The position numbers and the translations under genes are program-made. The notes under the pieces are model-generated. The model worked only from the letters and a program-made list of their open reading frames with translations. It made no database searches and was not told the origin of the DNA. A stretch of DNA of 64,000 bases from Pseudoalteromonas espejiana DSM 9414 (GTDB lineage: Bacteria; Pseudomonadota; Gammaproteobacteria; Enterobacterales; Alteromonadaceae), in contig NZ_CP011028.1 of NCBI RefSeq assembly GCF_002221525.1, positions 1,623,001 to 1,687,000 of the forward strand. The letters run 5' to 3'. Position 1 is the first letter of the stretch. Every line of letters begins with the position of its first letter. This document shows, piece by piece, positions 44,832 to 54,475 of the stretch.

Positions 44832-45203
44832 TTATGCTGCCTCTTGTTCTGTGTTTTCAGTTAATTCCTTTGGGGCACGGCAACCTGCGTCAAAAAATGC
44901 GTGTAGCTTATCCATCGCTTCGTCGAACGCTTGTACTTTGGTCACTGGCGTAGTTTGCAATTTGGCTTTTAATCGTTTGCACTCAGCGGTTAGCTTCGTT
45001 ATCTCGTCAAGGTTCAAGTCGGCCATAGCACTTTTTAAACCTTCTTCGGCTTCAACTAATTTCGCACGTGTTTCTTCGAAGTCGCTACCGAACTCAACAA
45101 CTTGCTTGCGCGTGTGGCGAACGTCTTTAACGGCCTCGTTGAACGCTTCAAGGTCAAAGTCTGCTGCTGTGATTTGGAATTTGTTTAAAGGTAAGTTGCT
45201 CAT
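44832..45203 (-). CDS. Phage protein of unknown function, coiled coil
   Basis: The 123-residue protein is mostly helical and charged (VKDVRHTRKQVVEFGSDFEETRAKLVEAEEGLKS), with a heptad-like pattern over residues 24-80. It is co-directional with the helicase upstream and the small protein downstream. No motif recognised. Confidence 0.6.
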   Translation of the reverse strand: MSNLPLNKFQITAADFDLEAFNEAVKDVRHTRKQVVEFGSDFEETRAKLVEAEEGLKSAMADLNLDEITKLTAECKRLKAKLQTTPVTKVQAFDEAMDKLHAFFDAGCRAPKELTENTEQEAA

Positions 45204-45234
45204 AATGGTTCTCTCTATAATGTAAAAGTTGTGG

Positions 45235-46620
45235 TTAGGCTGCTTGCGACAGTCCTGCGATAGTGTTTAGTAAGTCAATCATGTTCATCTGCTTGTTGAG
45301 CATCTTCTGGTAGACTTCTTCCTCTACCGTCTCCTCAGCCGCAATATGAATAATCTCGGTCTTACGTTGTTGGCCTGTTCGTACGATACGGTGGTTAAAC
45401 TGCTCGTAGAGGTCGGCACGATAAGTAGGGCTCGCCCAAATAACACGGTTCGCCATGGTCAATGTCAAACCGTGCCCCGCTGATTGTGGGTGAGCGAAAA
45501 TCACATGTATGTTGCCCTGCTGGAATTGGTGAACGATTCGGTTACGCTCTAACGACGGTGTATCGCCATCTATTACCGCGTAAGTAATCTTTCGTTTTTT
45601 GGCCTCGGCTATCAGGCCATCACGTTGATGTGTCCAGTTGAACGCAACAAGCGCGTGGTCTGTCTCCTCAACCAAGTCAAGCACCAGCTCATAACGTTCT
45701 TTGTGTACGTTAATGACTGATCCATCTTCGTTATATACGCCACCCGATAACGTTTGCAGTAGCTTTTGCATACGTGAACCCGCATGAACGGCATTCAGCA
45801 TTTCGCCACTTTCTAATGCCAATACTGACTCCCGTTTTAGGAACTCGTAGTCGCGGCGTATCTTCTTAGGCAGCTCAACCGTTACCTCTCGGTAAATGGT
45901 CTCTGGTAACTCTTGAACGTCATCAAGGGCAACGCGTGAGGTAATGTCCGATAGCATCAGTGTCACATGGTCTGCTGCACCGGCTTTATCTTCCCACTTC
46001 ATTGCACTCGCTGGTGCACCAACAATAGGCTTGGGGTCACACACTTGCTGGCGAAAACCAAAGAAGTTTTTACCTAAGCGCTCGCCTCGGTCTATCAGGA
46101 AAGCTAAGTGCCAAATGTCGAGAATGGTATTAGGGGAGGGTGTACCCGTCATAAGCGCCATTTTCTCAATGTCACCCGCAATACGGTTAATGGACTTGGA
46201 ACGCATAGACGTTCTGTTTCGGAAGGCATCGCCCTCGTCAACAATGAGAACATCGAATTTAGACGCGTAGCCTTCGTTGTCGATCATCTTAACCGTGTCA
46301 TGGTTCGTGATTACCCATTGGGCGTTACCCTCGAAGGCTTTACGTTTTTTGGCCGCTGTTCCCGCAGCGATGACGTAGGTTGTTTCGGGCCAGCCAAAGC
46401 GCAGGTCTTTAGCCCACGCTGGCGTTAAAATGGAAAGGGGCGCGAGTACAAGAACACGGGCATCAGGCCAGTAGGTTTTTACCGCATGAATGCAGGCGAG
46501 CGTTTTGCCCGTCCCGCATCCGTCGAAGTTCAACACTCGCCCTTTGTCGCCCCACAGGTTGGCAAATGCCTCTTGGTGGGCGAACGGCTTAAACGTCGGT
46601 TTTTCTTTTTTAGGCAACAT
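45235..46620 (-). CDS. SNF2/DEAD-like phage helicase
   Basis: The 461-residue protein has Walker A GCGTGKTLACIHAV (about residue 34), Walker B VLIVDEGDAFRN (about 128), motif III LMTGTPSPN, and in the second lobe VIFAHPQSAGHGLTLTMANRVIWASP and YEQFNHRIVRTGQQ (Arg fingers). This is the SNF2-type two-RecA layout found as a stand-alone helicase in many phages. It overlaps the Cas4-like nuclease by 11 bases, pointing to joint work on DNA ends or forks. Confidence 0.88.
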   Translation of the reverse strand: MLPKKEKPTFKPFAHQEAFANLWGDKGRVLNFDGCGTGKTLACIHAVKTYWPDARVLVLAPLSILTPAWAKDLRFGWPETTYVIAAGTAAKKRKAFEGNAQWVITNHDTVKMIDNEGYASKFDVLIVDEGDAFRNRTSMRSKSINRIAGDIEKMALMTGTPSPNTILDIWHLAFLIDRGERLGKNFFGFRQQVCDPKPIVGAPASAMKWEDKAGAADHVTLMLSDITSRVALDDVQELPETIYREVTVELPKKIRRDYEFLKRESVLALESGEMLNAVHAGSRMQKLLQTLSGGVYNEDGSVINVHKERYELVLDLVEETDHALVAFNWTHQRDGLIAEAKKRKITYAVIDGDTPSLERNRIVHQFQQGNIHVIFAHPQSAGHGLTLTMANRVIWASPTYRADLYEQFNHRIVRTGQQRKTEIIHIAAEETVEEEVYQKMLNKQMNMIDLLNTIAGLSQAA

Positions 46621-47644
46621 CTAAACCTCGATAGTGGTCAAAACCACATGCGCCGTTACCGTATGCTTTACCATCACGGTTAGTGTTGCAGCCGTACTCA
46701 CAGAAACGACACGTATGCGCGTTCGCTGTAGGTATGAAGTCTTTAGTCGTTGTTAGCTTTTTAGCACGGTTATGGTAGCGAAGTAGCAGCATACCAAGCT
46801 GGCGACGGTTGAATGTGCGAACCATCTTAGTACCGTCGTCTAAGTACCAAAACTCAACCTTGAACACGTCAATCTCAGGGAAACGGTGCATTGTATGCAG
46901 CGCGTAGCTAAGCCCTTGGTCTGCGTGCTTCATTTCGTTGCCAAACTTCTGACCTGTTTTGTAGTCGATGATTCGGCATGAGTTTTCGTTCTCACGGATG
47001 AATACGTCAAGTTTTGCGCGACCCCAAAGCTCGTCGTCGTCCCAATCGCACGGCGACCAATCTTTGCGGATACCCCAATTTTCTTCCATTGTGATTTTAC
47101 CTTCACGGTAGTCATCACGCAGGCTAGAGAAGTCCGCAGAGAATTGGTCGAACTTGGTTCGGTTATCCGCTGGTAACTCTTCTACGTCACCACGAACCCA
47201 AGCTTCGCAGCCGTCGTGAATGACCGTTCCTCGTTGTGCGGCCTCTCCAGAATCGACGGCTATTTTGTCTACTTTGCCTAGTTTGACTGCCCATTGACAG
47301 TTTTCGAACTTCTTGAGTGTTGAGAATGACCAGGCTTTGACAGCTGCTGTTGGGAAGTCGACGACCATTGCGCCGCGTTCATCTTCACGCGTTTGCTTTG
47401 CTTGTTTAAGTGCATCCGATAGAGCATTTAAGTCTCCCGCTTTTTTAACTGAATTGTTTTTTGGTGCTTGCGTGATTACGGCTTTTTGTTTTGTTTCTTT
47501 AGCGCGAGCGCCTAGCATTGCTGCTAGACCCTCTTTGCTGTCCGCTTTCACCGCATCCGAAGGCTTTGGTGTATTGCTCTTACCTTGTATTGTTTGTTGA
47601 CCAGACTCAGCGGCCTTGGCCTTAAGTTTGGCAGCAAAATCCAT
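46610..47644 (-). CDS. Cas4/RecB-like PD-(D/E)xK nuclease
   Basis: The 344-residue protein has a low-complexity N-terminal third, then AWSFSTLKKFENCQWAVKLGK (near 108), RGTVIHDGCEAWV with the motif His, the catalytic DVFIRENENSCRIIDYKTG (Asp and ExK-like DYK) and a C-terminal Cys set (HTCRFCEYGCN with the earlier Cys in FENCQ) that can hold an iron-sulfur cluster as in Cas4 and AddB. It probably resects DNA ends in phage replication or recombination. It is embedded between helicase and primase genes, not a CRISPR locus. Confidence 0.83.
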   Translation of the reverse strand: MDFAAKLKAKAAESGQQTIQGKSNTPKPSDAVKADSKEGLAAMLGARAKETKQKAVITQAPKNNSVKKAGDLNALSDALKQAKQTREDERGAMVVDFPTAAVKAWSFSTLKKFENCQWAVKLGKVDKIAVDSGEAAQRGTVIHDGCEAWVRGDVEELPADNRTKFDQFSADFSSLRDDYREGKITMEENWGIRKDWSPCDWDDDELWGRAKLDVFIRENENSCRIIDYKTGQKFGNEMKHADQGLSYALHTMHRFPEIDVFKVEFWYLDDGTKMVRTFNRRQLGMLLLRYHNRAKKLTTTKDFIPTANAHTCRFCEYGCNTNRDGKAYGNGACGFDHYRGLDVA

Positions 47645-47865
47645 TACGCGGCCTCCTTCGCATAGCGGCGAATGAACGCTGCGCAGTCGTCTATACCTAT
47701 GTAAATTTCACCTTTATGCTCAATTGCTGGCGCCGAGCGAAGACCATGCGGATTACTTTCCGATAGGCGAACAACATCGAGTTCTACGCCAGCTAGCTCA
47801 GCGTATGATTTAACGTCAGGGCAGAATTTACATCCACGGGCTGTGTATAAGATTGGATTTTTCAT
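47644..47865 (-). CDS. Glutaredoxin/NrdH-like protein
   Basis: The 73-residue protein has the redox pair GCKFC at about residues 11-15, and SAPAIEHKGEIYIGIDD, the cis-Pro segment. Such phage redoxins reduce ribonucleotide reductase or other thiol enzymes. It overlaps both neighbours by 1-4 bases. Confidence 0.78.
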   Translation of the reverse strand: MKNPILYTARGCKFCPDVKSYAELAGVELDVVRLSESNPHGLRSAPAIEHKGEIYIGIDDCAAFIRRYAKEAA

Positions 47866-50519
47866 AGGTCGTATCCATTATTTGAATATATTTCGGGTTC
47901 AACGGATTGTTCTAGCTCAGCTCTAGCCTCAGCCATAGCTCGCTCGAAGTCCTCGCTGGTTCTTTTTTCTGGGTCGATTGATGAAACGTTGCTCGGCAGA
48001 GTGCTGTTAGCATCTTTGATTGCCTCTAGCACTTCCTCGTCGCTGTAGTTCCAAAACACCTCTACGCATCGTGGTCGTGATGGCAGTGGCGCTCTTGCAC
48101 CTACAGGACGTGATTTACGTTTCTTCTCAACATCGTGCGTTGATAGCATTCGAGATAGGGCGTTTTCAGATATTTCCTTACCCGCCAAGTAGCTGTAAAG
48201 CATGCGTAAATCGTCAGGTAGCAAGTAACATGCTTTACCTGTATTCACGTGCTCTAAGTTGGCCGTCAGGAATGTCTTAACACGCGTCAACTGTGCAAAC
48301 TCTTTAGGCTCAAGGTTCGCTGTCGACTTATCAAGAATACCGATGAACGCACCAAAGTCACCGTCACGTAGCGCAGTGAAGAAGCTATCGGATGCGCTCA
48401 TACCTGCTTTCTGCGTGTCGATGCGTGCTTGGTTCATAATGATTGAACCAGATTGGTGAGTGTCCACCTTGAATGAGCGAAGGTAAGTCGCAAAGGCGTG
48501 TAGCTCGCCCTTAATCAACTCGTCCGTGTGCTCTCGGTGCGATTTGATGTACTCAAGACGCGCTTCAAGGTTTCTCTGCTGCCTCGGTGCAATGTTGTAA
48601 CGGCGTTTATCCGTTACAGGCATTGCGTCCAAGTCGTTTGTCGCGAATATGAAGTTCAGCCGTTGAACAACCTCTCGCTGTTGTTGCTGCATCTTACGAA
48701 GCATCATTGTCGGCTCGGTAATACGCGTTTTTAACAGTGACGCTGCTTTTGTTAAGCTCGCTGCACCGCGCATGTTGAACTCGTCAACCATCAGCAACAT
48801 TAAATCTTCCATCCAGCCGTTAAACTGGTCGTCGGCTATCCCTTGCAGCGTGTTCTGTGCCACATACTGCTGACCGATTAGTGGGCGTAACACTGACTTA
48901 AACAGTAAGCCTTTACCCGTACCCTCTGTACCATGCACAAGCCACGCGGTCTGTGTCTTGTCTCGTTTCTGCATGATGAACGCAAGCCAGTTAATGAAAT
49001 GCTCAAAGCAGTCCATATCGTCACCCAACATGTTTAAGATGATTTCACTGATGACAGGGCAGTCGTAGTGCAGCATCCAAGCATTGCCGTATGTTAGGGT
49101 TTCAGGGTAGTCATGCGTCGTTTTGTCACGCATGTAAACCGACGGCTTGAATCGGTTTATGTAGTCTTTGTCGCCTATCGCAAAGCGGGTTTCACCTCGG
49201 TTCGGGTCTAACGTCACATGAATAGCAGGTACAGGGTCGGGTACTAGCTGGCCGTAGTGCTTTAGCCACTCAGCAGCTATTTGCGCGTTCTTACGCTCCT
49301 TTAACTCAACAACTTCGTCGTTATCTTTGTCGTACTCCATCGTCATATACATGTCAGACGTTTGGTCGATAAACATTGAACGTTGAACTTTGCGAACGAT
49401 ACCTTCGTCGTCCTTCACTTCCTCGTATGCCTCACCATACTTCTCGATATGCTTGGCATATGCTTCAGGGTCAGCACTTTTGAACAAAAAAGCAGGCTCG
49501 TCAGGTATGAAACAGCGCACAACCTCTGGGTTAGAGCGAGCTACCCAGTACGCGTTGTTCTTACTGCCACCTACGTTATAGCGGACAAACTCGTCGTCCT
49601 CATAGGCAAACTCCATACGAACGGTCGGCGGGTTAGCCATAACATTCATTGGACGGCCATCGACGTTTATTCGCGTAAACTTCGGTTTGTGCCTTACAAT
49701 CCCAGCCTCTTGTTGCAACTCCTTAATTTTGGTATCACGTATCTGGTTTATAGCGTCCATCTTGTCATGAACGGCCTCAAGCAAAGGGTCTAGGTTAAGT
49801 AACTCTTTACCTTTTTTAACCAGCACAAAACGCTCGTCATCGTTGATAAACGGGTTAGTGCGCTTTGGGCCAAAACTAGGCGGGGCAATGTAAATTAGAC
49901 GGGCGGGTTCCGCTAAGCATGGGTCTATAACACTCTTTAGGCGTGTCTTTGTTTTTGTTAGCTTCAACCTGTTATAAATGTCAGACTGAGAGTAGTTAAG
50001 GGACGTAAGCCACTCTTTTAACGCACGGGGGGACACTGAATTTTCAAGTAAAAAGTGTATGTGAACCGACACTTCATCTTGGTTCAGGCCAAATGAGCTT
50101 GAGGCCATAGCTACGTAAGAAACGTCATGCAAGGCAGTGGGTAACATTTCAATTACCGACTCAGCAACCTGCTTAACGTCTGACGAGCGGTAGCGCTCTT
50201 TTAGCTCACCCTCTAGTCTCAGACCATCAACGTCCAGCACCAAAAACTCGGTACGGGCATCTTGGTCAGTCATGTTTCGACGTGACTCATGAGCTAAAGG
50301 ACGGATGAACAAACCCTTGTAAAGCGCTCGACCATATCGGGCGTTCTCTAATAGCAACTCTCGGTAGCCTGCTAAGCCTTCTTCCTCTACGTTCAACTCT
50401 GCTTCGTACGACGTTAATTTTGCAGCAAGCGGGTACGAGCGTGAGCTACCATCAGCTAAGCCAATCGTTTTACGCATCGGACCTATCTTGCTGTGCGCGG
50501 AAACAAAGTGTAGTTTCAT
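47862..50519 (-). CDS. Phage primase-helicase (DUF5906/D5-like)
   Basis: Start taken at ATG 50519, 7-8 bases after GGGAGG; a longer frame from 50564 overlaps the zinc-ribbon gene. The 885-residue protein has an N-terminal domain with the acidic pair in TEFLVLDVDGL (about 87), as in archaeal-eukaryal-type primases, and His in VHIHFLLE. The C-terminal superfamily 3-like helicase has Walker A VHGTEGTGKGLLFKSVL (about 528), Walker B LMLLMVDEFNM and sensor FIFATNDLDAM. It likely primes and unwinds at the phage fork, working with the family A polymerase. Confidence 0.87.
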   Translation of the reverse strand: MKLHFVSAHSKIGPMRKTIGLADGSSRSYPLAAKLTSYEAELNVEEEGLAGYRELLLENARYGRALYKGLFIRPLAHESRRNMTDQDARTEFLVLDVDGLRLEGELKERYRSSDVKQVAESVIEMLPTALHDVSYVAMASSSFGLNQDEVSVHIHFLLENSVSPRALKEWLTSLNYSQSDIYNRLKLTKTKTRLKSVIDPCLAEPARLIYIAPPSFGPKRTNPFINDDERFVLVKKGKELLNLDPLLEAVHDKMDAINQIRDTKIKELQQEAGIVRHKPKFTRINVDGRPMNVMANPPTVRMEFAYEDDEFVRYNVGGSKNNAYWVARSNPEVVRCFIPDEPAFLFKSADPEAYAKHIEKYGEAYEEVKDDEGIVRKVQRSMFIDQTSDMYMTMEYDKDNDEVVELKERKNAQIAAEWLKHYGQLVPDPVPAIHVTLDPNRGETRFAIGDKDYINRFKPSVYMRDKTTHDYPETLTYGNAWMLHYDCPVISEIILNMLGDDMDCFEHFINWLAFIMQKRDKTQTAWLVHGTEGTGKGLLFKSVLRPLIGQQYVAQNTLQGIADDQFNGWMEDLMLLMVDEFNMRGAASLTKAASLLKTRITEPTMMLRKMQQQQREVVQRLNFIFATNDLDAMPVTDKRRYNIAPRQQRNLEARLEYIKSHREHTDELIKGELHAFATYLRSFKVDTHQSGSIIMNQARIDTQKAGMSASDSFFTALRDGDFGAFIGILDKSTANLEPKEFAQLTRVKTFLTANLEHVNTGKACYLLPDDLRMLYSYLAGKEISENALSRMLSTHDVEKKRKSRPVGARAPLPSRPRCVEVFWNYSDEEVLEAIKDANSTLPSNVSSIDPEKRTSEDFERAMAEARAELEQSVEPEIYSNNGYDL

Positions 50520-50524
50520 TGTCT

Positions 50525-50728
50525 TTATGCCTCCCTTGGGTATTTTTCGAAATCGTCTGCACAATCTTTGTCACAGAACAACCGGTCAGGCTCGTGAACC
50601 AGTGGTTCGTCACAGTTGTAACAGGCTTCTTTAGGTGTCAGGCGAGGGGTCTTGACCTTCGCGTTTGCTAGCTGAACAGCAAGCATTAACTCCTGCTGTT
50701 CAACTGATTTGTCTATGTAATCAGGCAT
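50525..50728 (-). CDS. Small zinc-ribbon phage protein
   Basis: The 67-residue protein has CYNCDEPL and LFCDKDCADDF, two Cys pairs that can bind one zinc, as in the DUF2116-like ribbons. It lies 5 bases before the primase-helicase. Function unknown. Confidence 0.65.
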   Translation of the reverse strand: MPDYIDKSVEQQELMLAVQLANAKVKTPRLTPKEACYNCDEPLVHEPDRLFCDKDCADDFEKYPREA

Positions 50729-50775
50729 CTCGTTAAAATTAATTATTAATTATTAGTAATTAGTTTGTGGATTTT

Positions 50776-50790
50776 AACAGTGTTACTAAT
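50776..50790. promoter_or_regulatory. Phage operator-like motif before the primase unit
   Basis: AACAGT-GTT-ACTAAT, identical in 15 bases to the copy at 44388. It is in the 134-base gap upstream of the zinc-ribbon/primase genes. A degenerate copy, AGTAGT-CAC-ACTGCT, lies at 50819-50833. Confidence 0.65.
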
Positions 50791-50862
50791 AATAATCAGC
50801 AGTATAAAATCGATTTTAAGTAGTCACACTGCTAAAACTTAAACTCCGCTGCATTCTAATAG

Positions 50863-51252
50863 TTAGTCCAGTCGGGTTGTAATCCATTTTCCTTCATCTT
50901 GAATAGCAACTAGGGCGTACGGATAGACAAAGGCTCGCTGTCCCGTACGTGGATTAAGTATCATTATAATAGGGGCTAGAGGCTCATCTTCGGGGTAGTG
51001 GTACATACCGTCCTCATCAATTGTTACTCGATTCCCCCATTGATGGCCGTAAGCGTAGTTGTCGTCTACGTTCTGCTTGAATGTGCTATGCTCATCACCA
51101 TTACAAAGTAGTTGTGGGATAAGTCCTGCGTACTCAACAAGGTCGGATGGTGTTAGCTTAGGGTCAAAGCCTTCGTAAAGTGTCGGGTTCGTTACACCAA
51201 TGAATGACAGGCCGTCTGCCGTTACACTCGTAAATTCTTGATGATTGTTCAT
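50863..51252 (-). CDS. Phage protein of unknown function
   Basis: The 129-residue acidic protein is rich in aromatic residues (YEGFDPKLTPSDLVEYAGLIPQLL, DDNYAYGHQWGNRVTIDEDGMYHYPEDEP). No motif recognised. It is preceded two bases upstream by the next gene's stop, in the same leftward unit. Confidence 0.55.
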   Translation of the reverse strand: MNNHQEFTSVTADGLSFIGVTNPTLYEGFDPKLTPSDLVEYAGLIPQLLCNGDEHSTFKQNVDDNYAYGHQWGNRVTIDEDGMYHYPEDEPLAPIIMILNPRTGQRAFVYPYALVAIQDEGKWITTRLD

Positions 51253-51254
51253 GG

Positions 51255-51614
51255 TTATTCACCTAAGTCACATTTTGGGCAGTCCAGCTCCGTAACCGCA
51301 AGCTCTGAGCCATCAGGCATTACAGACTTCGTTTGACGGTAGCTAGGGCGTAGGAATGTGTTGCACTTCAAACAACGGCGATTGTTAGTCTCCTCTCGGT
51401 CGCCAGCCCCCATCACAGGCTTTTCGTTGGCATACTCAATGAAAGGGTGGAACTCAGGCTCAATCTTGTTCGCTACGTGCTTCTGCGCTTTACGTAGGTT
51501 AGGAAACACCATCACCTCGTTATTGTCGTCTTTAAGCACTTTAGGTTCATCGTCGGGTAGCACCAGTAGCACTACCGTAGGTTTAGTCTTTGCAAAGTTA
51601 TTTGGTTTAGCCAT
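51255..51614 (-). CDS. Phage protein with C-terminal zinc ribbon
   Basis: The 119-residue protein has a Lys-rich N-terminal half and a C-terminal RRCLKCNTF ... LDCPKCDLGE pair of CxxC motifs 30 residues apart, suited to one zinc. Function unknown; DNA or RNA contact is possible. Confidence 0.6.
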   Translation of the reverse strand: MAKPNNFAKTKPTVVLLVLPDDEPKVLKDDNNEVMVFPNLRKAQKHVANKIEPEFHPFIEYANEKPVMGAGDREETNNRRCLKCNTFLRPSYRQTKSVMPDGSELAVTELDCPKCDLGE

Positions 51615-51616
51615 TG

Positions 51617-52345
51617 TTACGCCGCCTTCTTAATGTCTTTGATGAATTTCGTTGCCACTTTATTGCGCTTGCAGTAGTCCATAATGTGGTCTTTCGCTAT
51701 TTGTGAATCTATTTCAGTAGGTGATGAGTTTTGAGCCATGGCCCAATTGATTTCACCTGTTTTCAACAGTACGCCTTGTCGTGTGATCCCACGCGCTTTA
51801 TGGTGGAATTCGAGTACAGGCGTATCAGGTACTCCGTTGTATTCGTTGTCCTTGCTCACGTACATGTGCGGGATGACGCGAATGCTATTGCCCGTTTCAG
51901 GGTCTTGGTAGAAAGGCATAAAGCCCTCAGCTTTCAGCGTACGGCTCAGCTCGGTCGCTTTCTTCATTGCCTCAACCTTCTGCTTTCTAGCCGCCTCAAC
52001 GTCAGCTTTAAGTTCAGCAATTTTCGCCTTCTGAGTCTTGTTCACTTTCTCAAGGCGTTTAGGGTCAAGGCGCTGCAATAGTTTTAGCTCAGCACGTAAC
52101 TGCTGAATCTCAGCGCGATCTTTTTCTTTGTGCTCGATAGCTTTGTCGATCACTTCACTCTGCTTGTTAAGCAGGCGATTCTTTTCGTTAATGACAGCCT
52201 GCATGTCGTCCACCTGTGCCTGTAGTGCCTCAATGTGGTCAACCGCTTCGTTAAATTCGTCTACAGTTTTGTTGTGCGCTTCTGCAACAGCTACGATGTC
52301 CTCAAGTATCTTAGTTGCGCTGTCTGCTATGGCTTGTACTGTCAT
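51617..52345 (-). CDS. Phage coiled-coil protein of unknown function
   Basis: The 242-residue protein has a long coiled coil at about residues 10-150 (heptads visible in IEALQAQVDDMQAVINEKNRLL) and a small C-terminal domain. It lies between the polymerase gene and the zinc-ribbon protein, so a scaffold role at the phage replication complex is conceivable but not shown. Confidence 0.62.
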   Translation of the reverse strand: MTVQAIADSATKILEDIVAVAEAHNKTVDEFNEAVDHIEALQAQVDDMQAVINEKNRLLNKQSEVIDKAIEHKEKDRAEIQQLRAELKLLQRLDPKRLEKVNKTQKAKIAELKADVEAARKQKVEAMKKATELSRTLKAEGFMPFYQDPETGNSIRVIPHMYVSKDNEYNGVPDTPVLEFHHKARGITRQGVLLKTGEINWAMAQNSSPTEIDSQIAKDHIMDYCKRNKVATKFIKDIKKAA

Positions 52346-52423
52346 TTTCTGTCTCTCTGTTATGTGTTCTGTGAAAAAGGCGCAGGTAAGTAGGGGAAAC
52401 CCACGCCTTGCGGTTTCAAGTTG

Positions 52424-54475
52424 TTACTTAGAATATTCTTTGGCGTAACCGCCTTCATTCGCTAGCGGTAGCCCGATGGCCCATTCAGGGGCTTTGGACA
52501 TATTGCGCTCCATGATTGAAAACGCTTCGTCCTCTTTGCCTTCTTTCAAGGCGGCAAGTAGCTCATCGTGAACGCTACCCATTACCCAGCCTAGATACTT
52601 CTCATCTAGCTCTCGGTCTACGTTCACAAGCTGCTCGGCCAGAATGTCACGCGCCGTCGCTTGCGAAATGTTCTCGATAAGCAGGCCATGCCATAGGTAT
52701 TTTGGAATAGGCTTGCCCCAGAGGTCGTACTTGTCAGAGTCGAATACAACCTTCATCGAGACACCCGACTGTGTTTCTTCGCCCTTATAACGCGCGTTGC
52801 TATACTGCAGAACGCGGCCAGACGGCAGAACTACTTGGTCTTTACGTGCAACGTATAGGTCGTTCGGTCCAAAGCGCAGCTCGCCACCGTTCACAATCAC
52901 CGGCATGACTGTGTTCGCCAAGAAGTGCCACATCGCTTTAATCGCGTAGTGCTTAACGTCATACGCATTCTTTACGTTGCGACAAAACTCATCGTCTTTG
53001 AACATCGGTTCCATGCCAAGCGGACCACTCGCAAGGTACTGCTGGAAGCCAAACCAACCCATTGAGAAGCCAAGACCAAGGGCAGCAGCCTTACCCATTT
53101 GGCGCTCGTCAGGGTGCGTTTTCTTCTTAACCGTATAGCCAAATATGTCCGTCGCAATGTCGCTGTATAGGTCGAAGTTCGGGTCGTTGCGGAAGTTCTC
53201 TAACAAGTCCTCTTGGCCGCAGAACCATAAGTTCACACGCAGCTCAATGTTAGATAGGTCACATACGCCAATCTGATAGCCGTCAGGGGCTAACATCGAC
53301 AAGCGGTGTTTACCGCCACGGGTGTTATTTTGTTGGTTAAGCTTTTGCCCACCCGACCAGCGGCCTGTCTGACCCGCACCGTAGTAGTTAAGGAAGAACG
53401 GCATACATGCGTCGGTGAACCCGTGTTTACGGAAGGTAGACGACACGCTAATCATTCGCTCTGCACGGCTCTTGGCAATAGTCGACTTCATACGCTCACG
53501 GGCTTTGTATAGCACCGCGTACTCAGGGTTATCTATCTGTAGGCGAATGTACTCAGGGTCGCCTTTACCAAGGGCAGGGGTTAACAGGCCAGTCGTCTTA
53601 GAAATCTTCTTAGGAACGCGTAGGTCGAAGTGCCTTAGTAGCACCTCGTACTGAGGGTTCGAGCTGAACGTTTTAGGTGTAATGCCCGATATGTCATGCT
53701 CCGCACAAAAACGGATAGCCTCAACAACCGCCTCGCCATCTTTGATGTTCTCTTCCTTGATAACTTCCTCAAGCAAGTCGTGGCGAATGTCAAACTGCGG
53801 CTCGATAGCGCCACGTAGCGTGATGTGCATTGCACGTAACTCAGTGCTGTTCGCTAGGCCAATACGTGGTATGTAGGCCAAGAACAAACGGCGCATTAGG
53901 TTAACGTCTTGACGACAATACTTAGCAAGGGATGCGTGCTGCTCCTCGCTAATGTACTCGTACTTGATACCGTCAACGTCCGCTAAGTCGTTACCTTTAC
54001 GAAGGGCTGGGTCATCAGGCCATTCGTCCTTTGCACACGCATTTAGACTGCTCGGTCTATGTGCCGCTAGGTACTTACGCATCAGCATTGTGTCGAAGTA
54101 AAAGTCGAACTCTAACCCATAACGCCAGTTACAAATTGCACCGTCAAATACCGTGTTATGCGCGACAAGGCCAATACGTAAACCATCAGCGCGTGCGTCT
54201 TTCAACTTCTGCATCTGTGCATTGTAGAACGCACCGCCATGGCCGTAGTCAATGTACTCGTCTAGGTCGATAACCAGCCCTAAGCCTGTTTCATGAAAGC
54301 GTGGGTCGTAGATGTACTCAGGGTAGGTTAACGACTTCAAGCTAAATGATTTAGAGCCATTGTTCGCTTTTGACTTGTAGAATGTCTCCCAATCAAGGAA
54401 CACGATTATGTCTAGGTCGAACGCCTTTTTAATGACGTTCAACGCTAGCTTGTCGTCTTGGGTGAAGCAGCTCAT
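52424..54475 (-). CDS. Family A DNA polymerase (T7-type) with 3'-5' exonuclease
   Basis: The 683-residue protein has the N-terminal exonuclease DxE in IIVFLDWETFYK (about 26-37), HNTVFDGAICNW and YCRQDVNLMRRLF (Exo II/III). The polymerase part has motif A GVCDLSNIELRVNLW (about 407), motif B RQMGKAAALGLGFSMGWFGF (about 458) and motif C GSVHDELLAAL (about 631). It copies the phage genome with the primase-helicase at 47.9-50.5 kb. It overlaps the preceding gene by four bases (ATGA). Confidence 0.93.
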   Translation of the reverse strand: MSCFTQDDKLALNVIKKAFDLDIIVFLDWETFYKSKANNGSKSFSLKSLTYPEYIYDPRFHETGLGLVIDLDEYIDYGHGGAFYNAQMQKLKDARADGLRIGLVAHNTVFDGAICNWRYGLEFDFYFDTMLMRKYLAAHRPSSLNACAKDEWPDDPALRKGNDLADVDGIKYEYISEEQHASLAKYCRQDVNLMRRLFLAYIPRIGLANSTELRAMHITLRGAIEPQFDIRHDLLEEVIKEENIKDGEAVVEAIRFCAEHDISGITPKTFSSNPQYEVLLRHFDLRVPKKISKTTGLLTPALGKGDPEYIRLQIDNPEYAVLYKARERMKSTIAKSRAERMISVSSTFRKHGFTDACMPFFLNYYGAGQTGRWSGGQKLNQQNNTRGGKHRLSMLAPDGYQIGVCDLSNIELRVNLWFCGQEDLLENFRNDPNFDLYSDIATDIFGYTVKKKTHPDERQMGKAAALGLGFSMGWFGFQQYLASGPLGMEPMFKDDEFCRNVKNAYDVKHYAIKAMWHFLANTVMPVIVNGGELRFGPNDLYVARKDQVVLPSGRVLQYSNARYKGEETQSGVSMKVVFDSDKYDLWGKPIPKYLWHGLLIENISQATARDILAEQLVNVDRELDEKYLGWVMGSVHDELLAALKEGKEDEAFSIMERNMSKAPEWAIGLPLANEGGYAKEYSK

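Noticed and set aside
44832..45225. 124-residue plus-strand frame at 44851-45225
   Set aside because: It is the antisense of a convincing coiled-coil gene and has no start signal.
46610..47644. Cas4-like nuclease as part of a CRISPR system
   Set aside because: No repeat-spacer array or other cas gene was seen; the neighbours are phage replication genes.
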